35,886 nt of DNA from Treponema sp. GTDB taxonomy: Bacteria; Spirochaetota; Spirochaetia; Treponematales; Breznakiellaceae. Shown piece after piece: positions 24,905 to 33,446 of this stretch (its first letter is position 1; each line of letters starts with the position of its first letter). A program made the position numbers and the translations under genes. The notes beneath the pieces are model-generated. The model was not told the DNA's origin. It was given only the letters and a program-made list of their open reading frames with translations, and did no database searches. Location: positions 1 to 35,886 of the forward strand of contig JAIRXH010000037.1 of assembly GCA_031268385.1 (NCBI GenBank), written 5' to 3'.

Positions 24905-26007
24905 AAAAGTTTTTTCCTGAAATCACGCGGCGTAAGCCCGGCGTATTTTTTGAATACATTGCTGAAATATTTATAATCGTTATAACCGGCCTTGAAGGCT
25001 ACATCGGTTATGGAAATGTTTTTCTGATGAAGCAGTTCCTTTGCCCTCTCTATACGGCAGCGGTTAAGATATTCGATAAACGAAATGCCTTTTTCGCTGT
25101 GAAAAATACGGCTCAGGTACTGCGGGCTGACAAAAACTTCCGAAGACACGTCGTTAAGCTTGATGTCATGGGCATAATGCTGCCGTATGTATTCTTCGGC
25201 CCGTTCAACAACCCGTTCAACACGGCTTTGATTGTGGATGACAAGTACATTGGCATACTCATGCAGTTTTCGCCGGTACCAGGAAAGAATCGCGGCGCCG
25301 CTGTCAAGGGGAAGCAGTTCATTTTCAATCACCGATTCTATCCCCATAAAAATATCATTGCCCCCCTGCGCGGACAGGACCTCCCTGAAGCGGACAAACT
25401 GCCGTATGCAGACCGAACGGTAATAGTGTATTGTTGACCCTGTGTCCGGCGAATGCTGTCTGCCCGAGAACATGGCGTATATTTTGTCAAGAATTTCTTC
25501 CATTTCGGGAATTTGGAAGAAGCGCAGCGCAAGGACAAGCTGATCTTCCAGCTGCTGATAACGTTCCATAAAAAGGCGGTCGTTTTTTAGCAGAAAGTAG
25601 TCGATGTTTTTCTGAAACGCTTCACGGCGCATCTTCTCTGTCTTGTGGTACACCGCCTTGACGGTCCTGACAAGTTCGGCATCGTCAACCGGTTTTACGA
25701 CATAATTGTCCACGCCGAACCGGATCGCCTGCTGCGCCCAGGCAAATTCTTCGTGCGCGCTCAGAATAATATACCTGATTGACGGCATTTCCCGGCACAG
25801 TTTTTCGATAAGTTCAAGGCCGTTCATTACCGGCATACAAATATCGGTAACAATAATATCGGGGATAAATTCCTGTGCCAAAAGATAGGCTTCCATGCCG
25901 TTTTCCGCGGCGGCAGTCAACTCTATGCCGTTGCTTTTCCAGTCAACATTTTCAACAAGACCATGCCGCGCGATGCTTTCATCTTCCGCTATCAACAACC
26001 GGACCAT
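24901..26007 (-). CDS. YesN-type response regulator, AraC-family output
   Basis: A 368-residue regulator. The receiver domain (1-120) has the acidic pocket at E8/D9, the phosphorylated D55 (VTDICMP), and K105 (VVKPVDD). A helical linker follows, and residues 268-368 form an AraC-type double helix-turn-helix (VSPQYLSRIFHSEKG, then AFKAGYNDYKYFSNVFKK and the family ending LTPRDFRK). It is the first gene of the operon with the YesM-type kinase and the sugar transporter and most likely activates that operon. A modest AAGGG ribosome site precedes the ATG, and a candidate promoter lies at 26124-26152 just downstream of the tRNA. Confidence 0.95.
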   Translation of the reverse strand: MVRLLIAEDESIARHGLVENVDWKSNGIELTAAAENGMEAYLLAQEFIPDIIVTDICMPVMNGLELIEKLCREMPSIRYIILSAHEEFAWAQQAIRFGVDNYVVKPVDDAELVRTVKAVYHKTEKMRREAFQKNIDYFLLKNDRLFMERYQQLEDQLVLALRFFQIPEMEEILDKIYAMFSGRQHSPDTGSTIHYYRSVCIRQFVRFREVLSAQGGNDIFMGIESVIENELLPLDSGAAILSWYRRKLHEYANVLVIHNQSRVERVVERAEEYIRQHYAHDIKLNDVSSEVFVSPQYLSRIFHSEKGISFIEYLNRCRIERAKELLHQKNISITDVAFKAGYNDYKYFSNVFKKYAGLTPRDFRKKLL

Positions 26008-26112
26008 CGGTTAGACCCTTGGGGTAACGCCGGTTGACTTGCGGCCAATCGGCGCCGTCCTGGTATTTTTCCCGTTTTTCCGCAGAAAACTCTTTTCCGA
26101 AAGAAAACGGAA

Positions 26113-26146
26113 ATCCCCGTCCCATAGTGACGTACAGGACAGGGAT
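26113..26146 (-). terminator. Stem-loop after the minus-strand tRNA
   Basis: On the minus strand ATCCCTGTCC pairs with GGACGGGGAT (one T-G pair) and is followed by a T-rich run (TTCCGTTTTCTTT). It starts 9 bases after the tRNA 3' end, so it probably terminates the tRNA transcript. Confidence 0.6.
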
Positions 26147-26152
26147 TTGCAA
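26124..26152 (-). promoter_or_regulatory. Candidate promoter of the YesN/YesM/ABC operon
   Basis: On the minus strand TTGCAA (26152-26147) and CACTAT (26129-26124) are 17 bp apart, about 115 bases before the regulator start. It overlaps the tRNA terminator stem, which lowers confidence. Confidence 0.35.
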
Positions 26153-26154
26153 TT

Positions 26155-26227
26155 TGAGCCGCGCTGGATTCGAACCATCGACCCACGCCATAATAGGGCG
26201 TAGCTCTACCTGCTGAGCTAGCGGCCC
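26155..26227 (-). tRNA. tRNA-like gene with anticodon ATT
   Basis: The reverse complement is a 73-nt cloverleaf: acceptor GGGCCGC/GCGGCTC (one G-T pair), TA, D-stem GCTC/GAGC, anticodon stem ACGCC/GGCGT, loop CTATTAT, variable GGGTC, T-loop TTCGAAT, discriminator A, no encoded CCA. U33 and A37 are in place, so the anticodon reads ATT, formally asparagine. Bacterial tRNA-Asn normally has GTT and G73, so the identity is doubtful. The T-stem has one A-G mismatch (50:64). A near-consensus promoter lies directly upstream. It could be a genuine unusual tRNA, a mutated copy, or a pseudo-tRNA. Confidence 0.75.
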
Positions 26228-26236
26228 GGTTGTGAA

Positions 26237-26265
26237 AATATACATTTTTCGCGCCGTTTCGTCAA
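26237..26265 (-). promoter_or_regulatory. Promoter of the ATT-anticodon tRNA
   Basis: On the minus strand TTGACG (26265-26260) and TATATT (26242-26237) are 17 bp apart and end 10 bases before the tRNA. Both boxes match 5 of 6 consensus positions. Confidence 0.7.
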
Positions 26266-26270
26266 TATGG

Positions 26271-26385
26271 GCCGAAGACAAAGCTGCGCTTTGTCTTCGG
26301 CTGGGGAGTTTTACGGCGGGGCGCGGGCCGAAGGCGAAGCTGCGCTTCTCCTTCGGCTGGGGAGTTTTCGCGGTGCGAAAACTCC
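26271..26385 (-). repeat. Two reversed copies of the two-hairpin repeat upstream of murG
   Basis: The spacer 26228-26591 holds no gene. GCCGAAGACAAAGC (26271-26284) pairs perfectly with GCTTTGTCTTCGGC (26288-26301) around TGC. GCCGAAGGCGAAGC (26327-26340) pairs with GCTTCTCCTTCGGC (26344-26357) around TGC with one mismatch. GGAGTTTTCGC (26361-26371) pairs with GCGAAAACTCC (26375-26385). Order and loops are the reverse complement of the element upstream of eno. GAGCCGCAAAACTCC (about 26452-26466) looks like the far end of a further, longer copy. Confidence 0.8.
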
Positions 26386-26591
26386 ATGTGTGTGTGGGCG
26401 GCGCGGGGTTTGGCGGCTGCGGAAATTCAGGCGGGCGGCGCGAAGGGTCGAAGAGCCGCAAAACTCCGGTTTCGGTAACATTTCAATTTGAGGCATTTTG
26501 TATGCCCCAGGACCGCGTTACGCCGCGCGGAGAAACCCGGAACGGGCCGCTTGTGTTGCCCAAACGCCGTTTATCGTATACCGTATTCTTC

Positions 26592-27755
26592 ATGGTAAAC
26601 ATTGCCTTTACCGGCGGCGGTACGGGGGGGCATATCTATCCCGGTCTGGCGGTTATCGCGCATCTCGAAAAGCGGCTGCCGCCCCAAAGCTGCCGTATTT
26701 TCTGGATAGGTTCGAAAACCGGAATGGACAGGGCCCTTGTCGAGGAGGCGGGTCTGGAATTTTTCGGCGTTCCCGCCGGACGGCTCAGGCGGTATTTCAG
26801 CCTTAAAACCATTCCCGACATGTTCCGGGTGCTGACCGGTTATTTCGCGGCCCGCGCGATTCTGAAAAGGGAAAGGCCGGTCCTGCTCTTTTCCAAGGGG
26901 GGCTTTGTCAGCGTTCCCCCCTGTGCGGCGGCGGCATCCCTTGACATACCCGTGTTTACCCATGAATCGGATTACAGTCCCGGTCTTGCCACGCGGATCA
27001 ACATCCGCTTTGCCGCGAAAACGGGCGGGCGTGTTTTCGCCGCGTATGAGGATACGGCGAAGGCGCTTTCCGGCGCCGCGAAGACCCTCAAAGGCGCGGG
27101 GCGCAATTTTTCGGCGCGGGATCTTGTGACCGTATCCGGCAATCCGGTGCGGCCCGAATTCCGGAACGCCGATCCTGCCCGCGGCCGGGCCTTTCTGGGG
27201 CTCACAAGGGGGGAGCGCATCCTTCTTGTTCTGGGGGGAAGCCAGGGCGCACGGGAACTTAACGAACTGGTGCGGCTTTCCCTTGCCCGCCTTACCGAAT
27301 CCTATGTGGTGGTGCATCAGACGGGGAAGGGAAACGAAGGGGATCTTGCGCCGGGGGAACGGTACCGCGTCTATCCCTATTTCAGGGACGAGATGTCCCA
27401 TGTCCTTGCCGCCGCGGAACTGGTACTGAGCAGGAGCGGGGCGGGGACGGTCTGGGAAAGCGCGGCCGCCGGCAGGCCCATGGTGCTTGTTCCCCTTTCC
27501 GGCAGGGGTACACGGGGAGATCAGGTGGAAAACGCCCGTTTCTTTGAAAAGGCCGGGGCCGCCGTCGTGCTTGCGGACGGGGACGCGGTTCCCGGCCGGC
27601 TTGCCGAAACCGTCGCCCGTCTCGCGGCGGACGGAAAGCGAAGGGACGCCATGGCCGAAGCGTCCGCGAAAACAGGAAAATCAGACGGGGCGGAACGCAT
27701 CGCCGCCATGCTGGCGGAGTTTGCCGGCTTCCCTCCCGCCGAAGGACAGCCATGA
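26592..27755 (+). CDS. murG: UDP-GlcNAc:lipid II-precursor N-acetylglucosaminyltransferase MurG
   Basis: MurG adds GlcNAc to lipid I to make lipid II, the peptidoglycan precursor, at the inner face of the membrane. The 387-residue protein begins MVNIAFTGGGTGGHIYPG, with the glycine loop and H14 that mark the family. The second half has LGGSQGARELNE, then SRSGAGTVWESAA and the GRGTRGDQVENA region for UDP-GlcNAc binding (GT28 fold). It is slightly longer than E. coli MurG. The ATG at 26592 is chosen by this conserved start; no Shine-Dalgarno sequence is visible, and the open frame back to 26232 crosses the repeat and tRNA promoter. Its last 4 bases overlap the next gene (ATGA). No other cell-wall genes accompany it here. 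Confidence 0.97.
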   Translation: MVNIAFTGGGTGGHIYPGLAVIAHLEKRLPPQSCRIFWIGSKTGMDRALVEEAGLEFFGVPAGRLRRYFSLKTIPDMFRVLTGYFAARAILKRERPVLLFSKGGFVSVPPCAAAASLDIPVFTHESDYSPGLATRINIRFAAKTGGRVFAAYEDTAKALSGAAKTLKGAGRNFSARDLVTVSGNPVRPEFRNADPARGRAFLGLTRGERILLVLGGSQGARELNELVRLSLARLTESYVVVHQTGKGNEGDLAPGERYRVYPYFRDEMSHVLAAAELVLSRSGAGTVWESAAAGRPMVLVPLSGRGTRGDQVENARFFEKAGAAVVLADGDAVPGRLAETVARLAADGKRRDAMAEASAKTGKSDGAERIAAMLAEFAGFPPAEGQP

Positions 27756-28276
27756 ACGGAATACCGGTTATCGACATTATCTTTGCGGTTCTGATCGTCA
27801 TCTTCACGGTCCGCTGTTACCTCAAGGGGTTTATCTCGGAACTTCTGTCCATGACGGCGATAGTGCTGGGGCTTCTTTCATCCCTTTTCTTCTACAAAAA
27901 CGGTGCGGTTTTTATCCGGGACCGTTTCATGCCGGGTGTCGGCGTCATTCCCGAGATCCTTGCCTTCATCATCCTGTTCCTTGTTGTGTTTATCGCGGTG
28001 AAAATTGTCGAACGCCTGCTGCAGGACATTATCAGCGGCATACGGCTTGGCGGCGTGGACCGGTTTCTGGGGATCTTTTTCGGCATTGCCGAAGGGATAG
28101 CCGTCGTGGGTCTTGTCCTCCTTGTCCTTCACGTACAGCCTGTTTTTAACGCCCAGTCCATACTGGAAAAAAGCATTTTTGCCCGTATGCTTCTTCCACT
28201 TATTTTGAACGGTACATGGAATCCCCCCGCGCCGGAACACGCCGCCTTTCTGGGAGGCCTTGGGCGTCATGTTTGA
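27752..28276 (+). CDS. CvpA-family membrane protein
   Basis: A 174-residue protein with four predicted membrane helices, at about 5-22, 28-47, 67-85 and 106-126. The pattern (IDIIFAVLIVIFTVRCYLKGFISELLS near the start, GGVDRFLGIFFGIAEG in the third quarter) is that of CvpA proteins, named for a role in colicin V production in E. coli and linked in other bacteria to envelope homeostasis. It overlaps murG by ATGA and the polymerase subunit gene by 8 bases, so it is translated within the same operon. The C-terminal tail after residue 140 is short and cytoplasmic or periplasmic; no enzymatic motif is seen. Confidence 0.85.
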   Translation: MNGIPVIDIIFAVLIVIFTVRCYLKGFISELLSMTAIVLGLLSSLFFYKNGAVFIRDRFMPGVGVIPEILAFIILFLVVFIAVKIVERLLQDIISGIRLGGVDRFLGIFFGIAEGIAVVGLVLLVLHVQPVFNAQSILEKSIFARMLLPLILNGTWNPPAPEHAAFLGGLGRHV

Positions 28277-29615
28277 AAACGTTCTGGGCCAGGACGCCTC
28301 GGGGCGTCTTGAGGAAGATCTTGAGAGGGGACAGCTTGCCCCGGCCATGCTGTTTACAGGTCCCCCCGCGTCGGGCAAGGGAACCGCCGCGCTGGAATTG
28401 GCCCGCGTACTTTCCTGCGGGGAGGAATCGGGCGGCGGAAGTGCGGCGGGCTTTTCCGGCCGCGGCGCCTGGAACTGCGCCTGTCCTTCCTGTGTCAGGC
28501 ACCGGTATCTTGTACACCAGGATCTGCTCCTCCTTGGGCCCCGGCGTTTTTCCGCGGAGATTGCCGCCGCCGGGGCGGGCCTGCTGCGTGAAAGCGAAAG
28601 TCCCTCCGCCCGCGTGTTTTTCATCCGTTCCATCCGCAAACTCCTGGGCCGTTTTTCTCCGGTACTCTGGGAGGACGATCCGGGATTCGGGAAGCTGGGC
28701 GTCCTCATTCAATCCATTGAAGAGGCACTTGACGAACTTGCCCGGCTCCGGGAAGAAAACGGGGAACATCCGGGGCTGGAAAAGCTCTGTTCTTCCCTCA
28801 TAAAAGACGCCCTCAAACTTGAGGAGAGCGGTATGGCGGAAACCATTCCCATTGCCCATATACGCCGCGCCGCCTACTGGAGCCGTCTTGCCCCTTCGGG
28901 GAGGGTGAAATTCATCCTCATGGAAAATGCCGGCCGCATGCAGGAAGGGGCGCGGAATTCGCTCCTTAAAATCCTCGAAGAGCCGCCTGAAAGGGCGGTC
29001 ATCGTGCTGACCACCGTCTCCAGGGGGACCATACTCCCCACGGTACAGTCGCGGCTGCGGCACTACCGTTTTACGCAGCGGGACGAAACTACCCAGTCGG
29101 AAGTGATACGCCGTATTTTTCGCGGCGTTCCAGGTCCTTCGGTTCCGGCCTATCTTGATTCCTTTCTTCCTGTCTCCGATGAAAAACTCGCCGCCGCGGC
29201 GGCTTTCTTCGCCGTATCGCTGGCCCGCCTTTCCGCGGTCGCGCTGCGGAGAAAGGGGGCGCCCCTCTCGTCCCCGCTTGTCGCGCTGGGAAAACGCGCC
29301 TCCGCCGCCGCCGGTTCCGGCGCGGGAGACACGCGGGAGCTTGTCGAGGGGGTCCTTGAGAGGACGGGCAATTTCGGGGGCCGCTCGTTTTCCCGTTTTC
29401 TCGCGGTCCTGCTGGATCTGGTATCGGCGGCGGCGCGCGAAGACGGCGTGAACAGTCCTGTCTGGATAGCCTATAATGAAATGTGGAGGGAAGCGTCCGG
29501 CAGGGCGGCGGAGGCCGTGGGCGTCTGGAATCAGACGCCGGCCCTCGCGCTGGAATTGATGGCGCGCGGACTTTACCTCGCCATGACGGACGGGGCGGCG
29601 GTGCATACGGCATGA
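28269..29615 (+). CDS. holB: DNA polymerase III delta'-like clamp-loader subunit
   Basis: A 448-residue AAA+ protein of the delta'/gamma type. It opens MFENVLGQDASGRLEEDLERG, has a Walker A motif GPPASGKGT at 31-39 and a four-cysteine zinc module (C50, C70, C72, C75; CACPSC). The Walker B position reads ILMENA without the usual acidic pair, and the SRC motif is SRL (PTVQSRLRHYRF). LLKILEEPP, highly conserved in delta', is present. It therefore more likely acts as the non-hydrolysing delta' subunit than as gamma/tau. It is longer than E. coli HolB, with an insertion at about 95-190. The ATG at 28269 overlaps cvpA by 8 bases; its end overlaps the kinase by ATGA. It works in loading the sliding clamp during replication. 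Confidence 0.85.
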   Translation: MFENVLGQDASGRLEEDLERGQLAPAMLFTGPPASGKGTAALELARVLSCGEESGGGSAAGFSGRGAWNCACPSCVRHRYLVHQDLLLLGPRRFSAEIAAAGAGLLRESESPSARVFFIRSIRKLLGRFSPVLWEDDPGFGKLGVLIQSIEEALDELARLREENGEHPGLEKLCSSLIKDALKLEESGMAETIPIAHIRRAAYWSRLAPSGRVKFILMENAGRMQEGARNSLLKILEEPPERAVIVLTTVSRGTILPTVQSRLRHYRFTQRDETTQSEVIRRIFRGVPGPSVPAYLDSFLPVSDEKLAAAAAFFAVSLARLSAVALRRKGAPLSSPLVALGKRASAAAGSGAGDTRELVEGVLERTGNFGGRSFSRFLAVLLDLVSAAAREDGVNSPVWIAYNEMWREASGRAAEAVGVWNQTPALALELMARGLYLAMTDGAAVHTA

Positions 29616-30907
29616 GGGATTTTATAAGACGGGCGCTTAAAAAAAGCGGTAAACTTACCGCCGAACAGCTTCGGGAACTGCTCGGCACCGCCGCCGCGGA
29701 AATAGGCAGGCTTGAGGCGGTGCTCAATTCGTTTGACGAAGGCGTGCTGGTCTGCGATCAGAGCCACCGGCTGGCGATGGCGAACAAATACGCCGAACGC
29801 TATCTGCTTGCCGCGCAGGAGACGCCGTCCGCCGTCCCGGTCTGGACCTTTATCCGTGACGAACGCATGGCGGAATTTCTTGAGGCGGCGCTCATACAGG
29901 GCGATCATGTGGAAGAAAAGGAAATGGATGTGGAGGTCAAGGGCTCAAGCCGCCTTCTCAGTCTCAGGGTGCTTCCCCTGGTGGAGGACAGGCAGGTATC
30001 GGGATCGCTCATCTACATCGAAGACATTACCGAAAAAAGAAACCGCGAAGCCCGGCTCCGCAGGGCCGAAAATCTCGCAAGCCTTACCACCCTTGCCGCG
30101 GGAGTCGCCCACGAGATAAAAAATCCCCTGGGCGCCATTTCAATTCACATACAACTTATGCAGAAGGCAATGGCGAAAAACAGGGAGATGTTTGTCCTCT
30201 CGCATCCGGGAGGGATGGATCACGTGGGCCAGGAACCGGGTCCTACTTTTGACGTTCTTGACAAGTATATCGCCGTGGTAAACGAGGAAGTGGTCCGGCT
30301 TAACCGTATTGTCGTTGATTTTCTTTTCGCGGTGCGTCCCATGGACCTCGATCTCCGCAAGGGCAGCGTCAACGCCGTTATCACCGAACTTGCCCGTTTT
30401 GTCGGACCGGAACTTGAACAGTCGCACATCTCCTATATTCTTGAACTGGAAGAGGATCTTCCCCGCATTTCCCTTGACGAACGGTTCATGAAACAGGCTC
30501 TTCTTAACCTCGTCAAAAACGCGCAGGCCGCCATGAGCGGCGGGGGCGCCCTGACTATAAAGACCTGGCGGAAAGACGAAGAAGTTTTTGTTTCCGTCTG
30601 CGATACCGGAGTGGGGATCAGCGAAGAAAACATTTCAAAAATTTTTGAGCCGTATTTTACCACCAAGGAAACAGGATCGGGCCTGGGGCTTACCCTGGTG
30701 TTCAAGATCATACGGGAACACCAGGGAGAAATTTCGGTAAAATCAAGGGAGGGAAAAGGAACCTGTTTCAACCTTTCCTTTCCGGTTCCCCAGAAAGAAA
30801 GGCGCCTCCTTTCCTATGAAGCCAGGGAGGGCGGAACGGAAGCGGCGGCTCCGGCCGCCGTGAAGAGTGCCCCCGGCGCGGCCGCTTCCCGAGGAGGACA
30901 CGAATGA
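29612..30907 (+). CDS. PAS-domain histidine kinase, NtrB-like
   Basis: A 431-residue soluble sensor kinase with no membrane segment. Residues 1-35 are helical, a PAS domain spans about 36-145 (LNSFDEGVLVCDQSHRLAMAN, then YIEDITEKRN), and the HisKA domain holds the phosphorylated H167 (GVAHEIKNPLG). The catalytic domain has NLVKNAQAAM (N box), CDTGVGIS (G1) and GSGLGL (G2). A charged alanine-rich tail follows after residue 400. The HEIKNPL motif and lack of sensor helices resemble NtrB and other kinases that pair with sigma-54 activators. Its stop codon overlaps the start of exactly such a regulator (ATGA). The signal it senses is unknown. Confidence 0.94.
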   Translation: MRDFIRRALKKSGKLTAEQLRELLGTAAAEIGRLEAVLNSFDEGVLVCDQSHRLAMANKYAERYLLAAQETPSAVPVWTFIRDERMAEFLEAALIQGDHVEEKEMDVEVKGSSRLLSLRVLPLVEDRQVSGSLIYIEDITEKRNREARLRRAENLASLTTLAAGVAHEIKNPLGAISIHIQLMQKAMAKNREMFVLSHPGGMDHVGQEPGPTFDVLDKYIAVVNEEVVRLNRIVVDFLFAVRPMDLDLRKGSVNAVITELARFVGPELEQSHISYILELEEDLPRISLDERFMKQALLNLVKNAQAAMSGGGALTIKTWRKDEEVFVSVCDTGVGISEENISKIFEPYFTTKETGSGLGLTLVFKIIREHQGEISVKSREGKGTCFNLSFPVPQKERRLLSYEAREGGTEAAAPAAVKSAPGAAASRGGHE

Positions 30908-32253
30908 AATTCAGGCTTCTTGTCGTGGATGACGAAAAAAACATACGGGAAGGACTTGCCGCCGCGCTCGAAATGGACGGCTACGAAGTGGCTACCTCAA
31001 AGGATGGCCTTGAAGGCTGGAAGCGTTTCGAAAAGGGCGACGTTGATTTGGTAATCACCGATCTCAAAATGCCCGGCATGAGCGGTGAGGAATTTCTCCG
31101 CAACATCGGGACGGAAACGCCGGGACTTCCCGTGATAGTTCTTACCGGCCATGGTACGGTGGAAAACGCGGTTGCGGCCATGCGGAACGGGGCCTATGAT
31201 TTCCTCACCAAACCCGTCAACCTGGACAGGCTTTCCATACTGGTAAGGCGCGCCCTTGAAAACCGGACGCTTGTTCTTAACCACCGGCGCATGGAAGAGG
31301 AACTGGCACACCAGAAACAATTCCAGACCATCATAGGAACCAGCGCCCCCATGCGCCGGGTCTTTGATACGATAAGCAGGGCCGCTCCCACCAGGGCGTC
31401 CATACTCATTACCGGGGAATCCGGGGTGGGAAAGGAACTGGTCGCCGACGCCATACACGATCTTTCCCCCAGAAAGGACAAGCCCCTCATCAAGGTTCAC
31501 TGCGCGGCGCTCGCGGCAAGCCTGCTTGAAAGCGAACTGTTCGGCCATGAAAAAGGCGCCTTTACCGGGGCGGTGTCCCGAATCAGGGGACGCTTCGAGC
31601 TTGCCAACGAGGGAACCCTTTTCCTTGACGAAATAGGCGAAGTGGATCAGAACATACAGATCAAGCTGCTGCGCGTTCTGCAGGACAAAAAATTCGAGCG
31701 GGTAGGGGGGGAGGAAACCATAGAAACGGATGTGCGCATCGTGGCGGCCACCAACAAGGATCTCAAGGTGGAAATTGAAAAAGGCGCGTTCCGCGAGGAT
31801 CTGTACTACCGTCTCAATGTGGTGAACATCCACGTTCCGCCCCTCCGGGAGCGCAGGGACGATCTTCCCCTTTTCATCTCCGCCTTCCTCAGGGAATTTT
31901 CGGGTGAAAACGGCAAGCAGGTAACGGGGATCAACGACAAGGCGCGCTCGTGCCTTTACGCCTACAGCTGGCCCGGCAACGTGCGTGAACTGCGGAACTG
32001 CATGGAAAGCGCCGTCGTCATGGCCAGGGGAACTACCATCACCGAAGAAGATCTGCCGCCGAGCCTCAGACAGGGAAGCGACGAGGGGTGGATCAGGATA
32101 CCCCTGGGAACTTCCCTTGAGGATTCCGAGAAGATCATCATCAGGGATACCCTTTCCTTTCTCAAGGGCAACAAGAGCAAAACTTCGGAGGTCCTTAAAA
32201 TAGGCCGGAAGACCCTGCACCGCAAACTCGGCGGGCAGGAAGGGCAGCCCTAA
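30904..32253 (+). CDS. NtrC-family sigma-54-dependent response regulator
   Basis: A 449-residue activator. The receiver has D9/D10, the phosphorylated D53 (VITDLKMP) and K103 (LTKPVN). The AAA+ domain carries Walker A GESGVGKE (171-178), the sigma-54 contact loop GAFTGA (218-223), Walker [11 protein letters not shown] (237-246) and the late WPGNVREL sensor region. The C-terminal Fis-type helix-turn-helix (residues 415-444) has [17 protein letters not shown]. It should open promoters bound by RpoN polymerase when phosphorylated by the adjacent kinase. GAGGAGG precedes the start. No -24/-12 promoter was recognised in this window, so the targets are elsewhere. The end overlaps the convergent oxidoreductase gene by 4 bases. 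Confidence 0.97.
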   Translation: MKFRLLVVDDEKNIREGLAAALEMDGYEVATSKDGLEGWKRFEKGDVDLVITDLKMPGMSGEEFLRNIGTETPGLPVIVLTGHGTVENAVAAMRNGAYDFLTKPVNLDRLSILVRRALENRTLVLNHRRMEEELAHQKQFQTIIGTSAPMRRVFDTISRAAPTRASILITGESGVGKELVADAIHDLSPRKDKPLIKVHCAALAASLLESELFGHEKGAFTGAVSRIRGRFELANEGTLFLDEIGEVDQNIQIKLLRVLQDKKFERVGGEETIETDVRIVAATNKDLKVEIEKGAFREDLYYRLNVVNIHVPPLRERRDDLPLFISAFLREFSGENGKQVTGINDKARSCLYAYSWPGNVRELRNCMESAVVMARGTTITEEDLPPSLRQGSDEGWIRIPLGTSLEDSEKIIIRDTLSFLKGNKSKTSEVLKIGRKTLHRKLGGQEGQP

Positions 32254-33278
32254 TCCCCGTCCACGTCCACAGGCTGCCGTTTTTCCGCGGATTCCATGAT
32301 CGCCAGTATCGCGAGGGACGCGCGGGCGGCGTCCTTGAGGCTGACGATAAAATCCCTTCCGTCCGCGAGCCTGTCCACAAAGCTGCGTATGCTTTCATAG
32401 GCAAAGCCCTTGACCGCGCCGTGCACCGTGTTCCGTACCAGCACGTCCGGGACCGTGACCTTTTCATCGGTGTATTGCTGAATCATGTTGTGATGGGACG
32501 CGTCTATGGAGATCATCCCCTTGTCCCCGAGTATGGTACATTTGAGGTCGTTGACATTGGGGTTCGCGTTGGGGCTTATCCAGCCGTTTTCCATCTGGGC
32601 TATGCAGCCGTTTTCAAATTCCAGGGTGCTGAGGTACGTGTCGACAGTATCGACCCCCAGGGCGGAAAGAACCCCCCTGCTTGAAACTGAATAGACCCGC
32701 CGCACCCTGCTGTCGACAAGCCAGGCGAGGGTGTCTATGCTGTGGCTTCCCAAAAACCACAGTATGGAAGAAGACGCCGACCAGGAGAGCATGTCGGTGG
32801 CCACCCATTTGATGTCGTTGAGCCTGAAGTAACCGCTGCGCAGCGTTCCCAGTTCCCCCGCCTTGACGGCTTCTTTCGCGGCGGCAAAGGGAGGGCTCCA
32901 GCGGTTGTGAAGATCCACCATGGCCCGTACGCCGTTCCGTTCGACCGCCTCGATGATGCGCCGGACATCTTGCTTTGTCGTCGCCAGCGGCTTTTCTATG
33001 AGGAGGTGTTTCCCCGCCCGGGCGCACTCCACGGCAACATCCCCATGAAGAAAATCCGGGGTAACAATGGAGACCGCGTCGCAGGAGCAGTGCTTCAGCA
33101 TGTCCGTTACCGAATCGTACACTTCCGGAATGCCGTATTCGGCCGCCGCCGCCTGGGCCCTTTCCCTGTTTTGATCGCAGATCGCCCTCGTCTCCGCAAG
33201 CGGATGTTCCCTGAAAATCCCCGCGTGGGTGCTTCCCCAGACTCCCGCGCCGACAATCGCCATTCGTATCTTTTCCAT
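32250..33278 (-). CDS. Gfo/Idh/MocA-family oxidoreductase
   Basis: A 342-residue NAD(P)-dependent oxidoreductase. The N-terminal Rossmann domain starts MEKIRMAIVGAGVWGSTHAG (GxGxxG at 10-15), and EKP, which carries the catalytic lysine, is at 95-97 (LLIEKPLATT). The C-terminal substrate domain follows with LHNRWSPPF, then HSIDTLAWL holding the probable catalytic histidine. Members of this family oxidise sugars, inositols or related polyols; the substrate is not deducible. GGAAGGGG precedes the start. It is alone on its strand, divergent from the NYN-domain gene and overlapping the NtrC-type gene by 4 bases at its end. It is not the source of the broken relative at 16563-16925, which lies in a different context. 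Confidence 0.93.
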   Translation of the reverse strand: MEKIRMAIVGAGVWGSTHAGIFREHPLAETRAICDQNRERAQAAAAEYGIPEVYDSVTDMLKHCSCDAVSIVTPDFLHGDVAVECARAGKHLLIEKPLATTKQDVRRIIEAVERNGVRAMVDLHNRWSPPFAAAKEAVKAGELGTLRSGYFRLNDIKWVATDMLSWSASSSILWFLGSHSIDTLAWLVDSRVRRVYSVSSRGVLSALGVDTVDTYLSTLEFENGCIAQMENGWISPNANPNVNDLKCTILGDKGMISIDASHHNMIQQYTDEKVTVPDVLVRNTVHGAVKGFAYESIRSFVDRLADGRDFIVSLKDAARASLAILAIMESAEKRQPVDVDGD

Positions 33279-33354
33279 ACCAACCCCTTCCGGCAGACGC
33301 CGGTCTTTCCCCTCCGCGCCCCCGTATCCTCACGGCCCCCCCTCAAGGGCGGTG

Positions 33355-33383
33355 TTGATTTTCGGCGGCGGTCACGGTAGTAT
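33355..33383 (+). promoter_or_regulatory. Promoter of the NYN-domain gene
   Basis: TTGATT (33355-33360) and TAGTAT (33378-33383) are 17 bp apart, about 63 bases before the start. The -10 is identical to that of rpmB. Confidence 0.6.
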
Positions 33384-33446
33384 ATACATATAGAATTCAC
33401 CGAACGGAATGTCAAGGTTTCGCGGCGGCGCGAAGGGGAGTTAAAA

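Noticed and set aside
26232-26591. N-terminal extension of murG by 120 codons
   Set aside because: It runs through the tRNA promoter and two-hairpin repeats; MurG proteins begin at the conserved glycine-loop sequence reached at 26592.
28200-29606. 468-codon open frame antisense to the holB-like gene
   Set aside because: Arginine- and proline-rich composition, no motifs, and complete overlap with a conserved gene.
30997-32220. 407-codon open frame antisense to the NtrC-type gene
   Set aside because: A shadow of a gene with all expected catalytic motifs.
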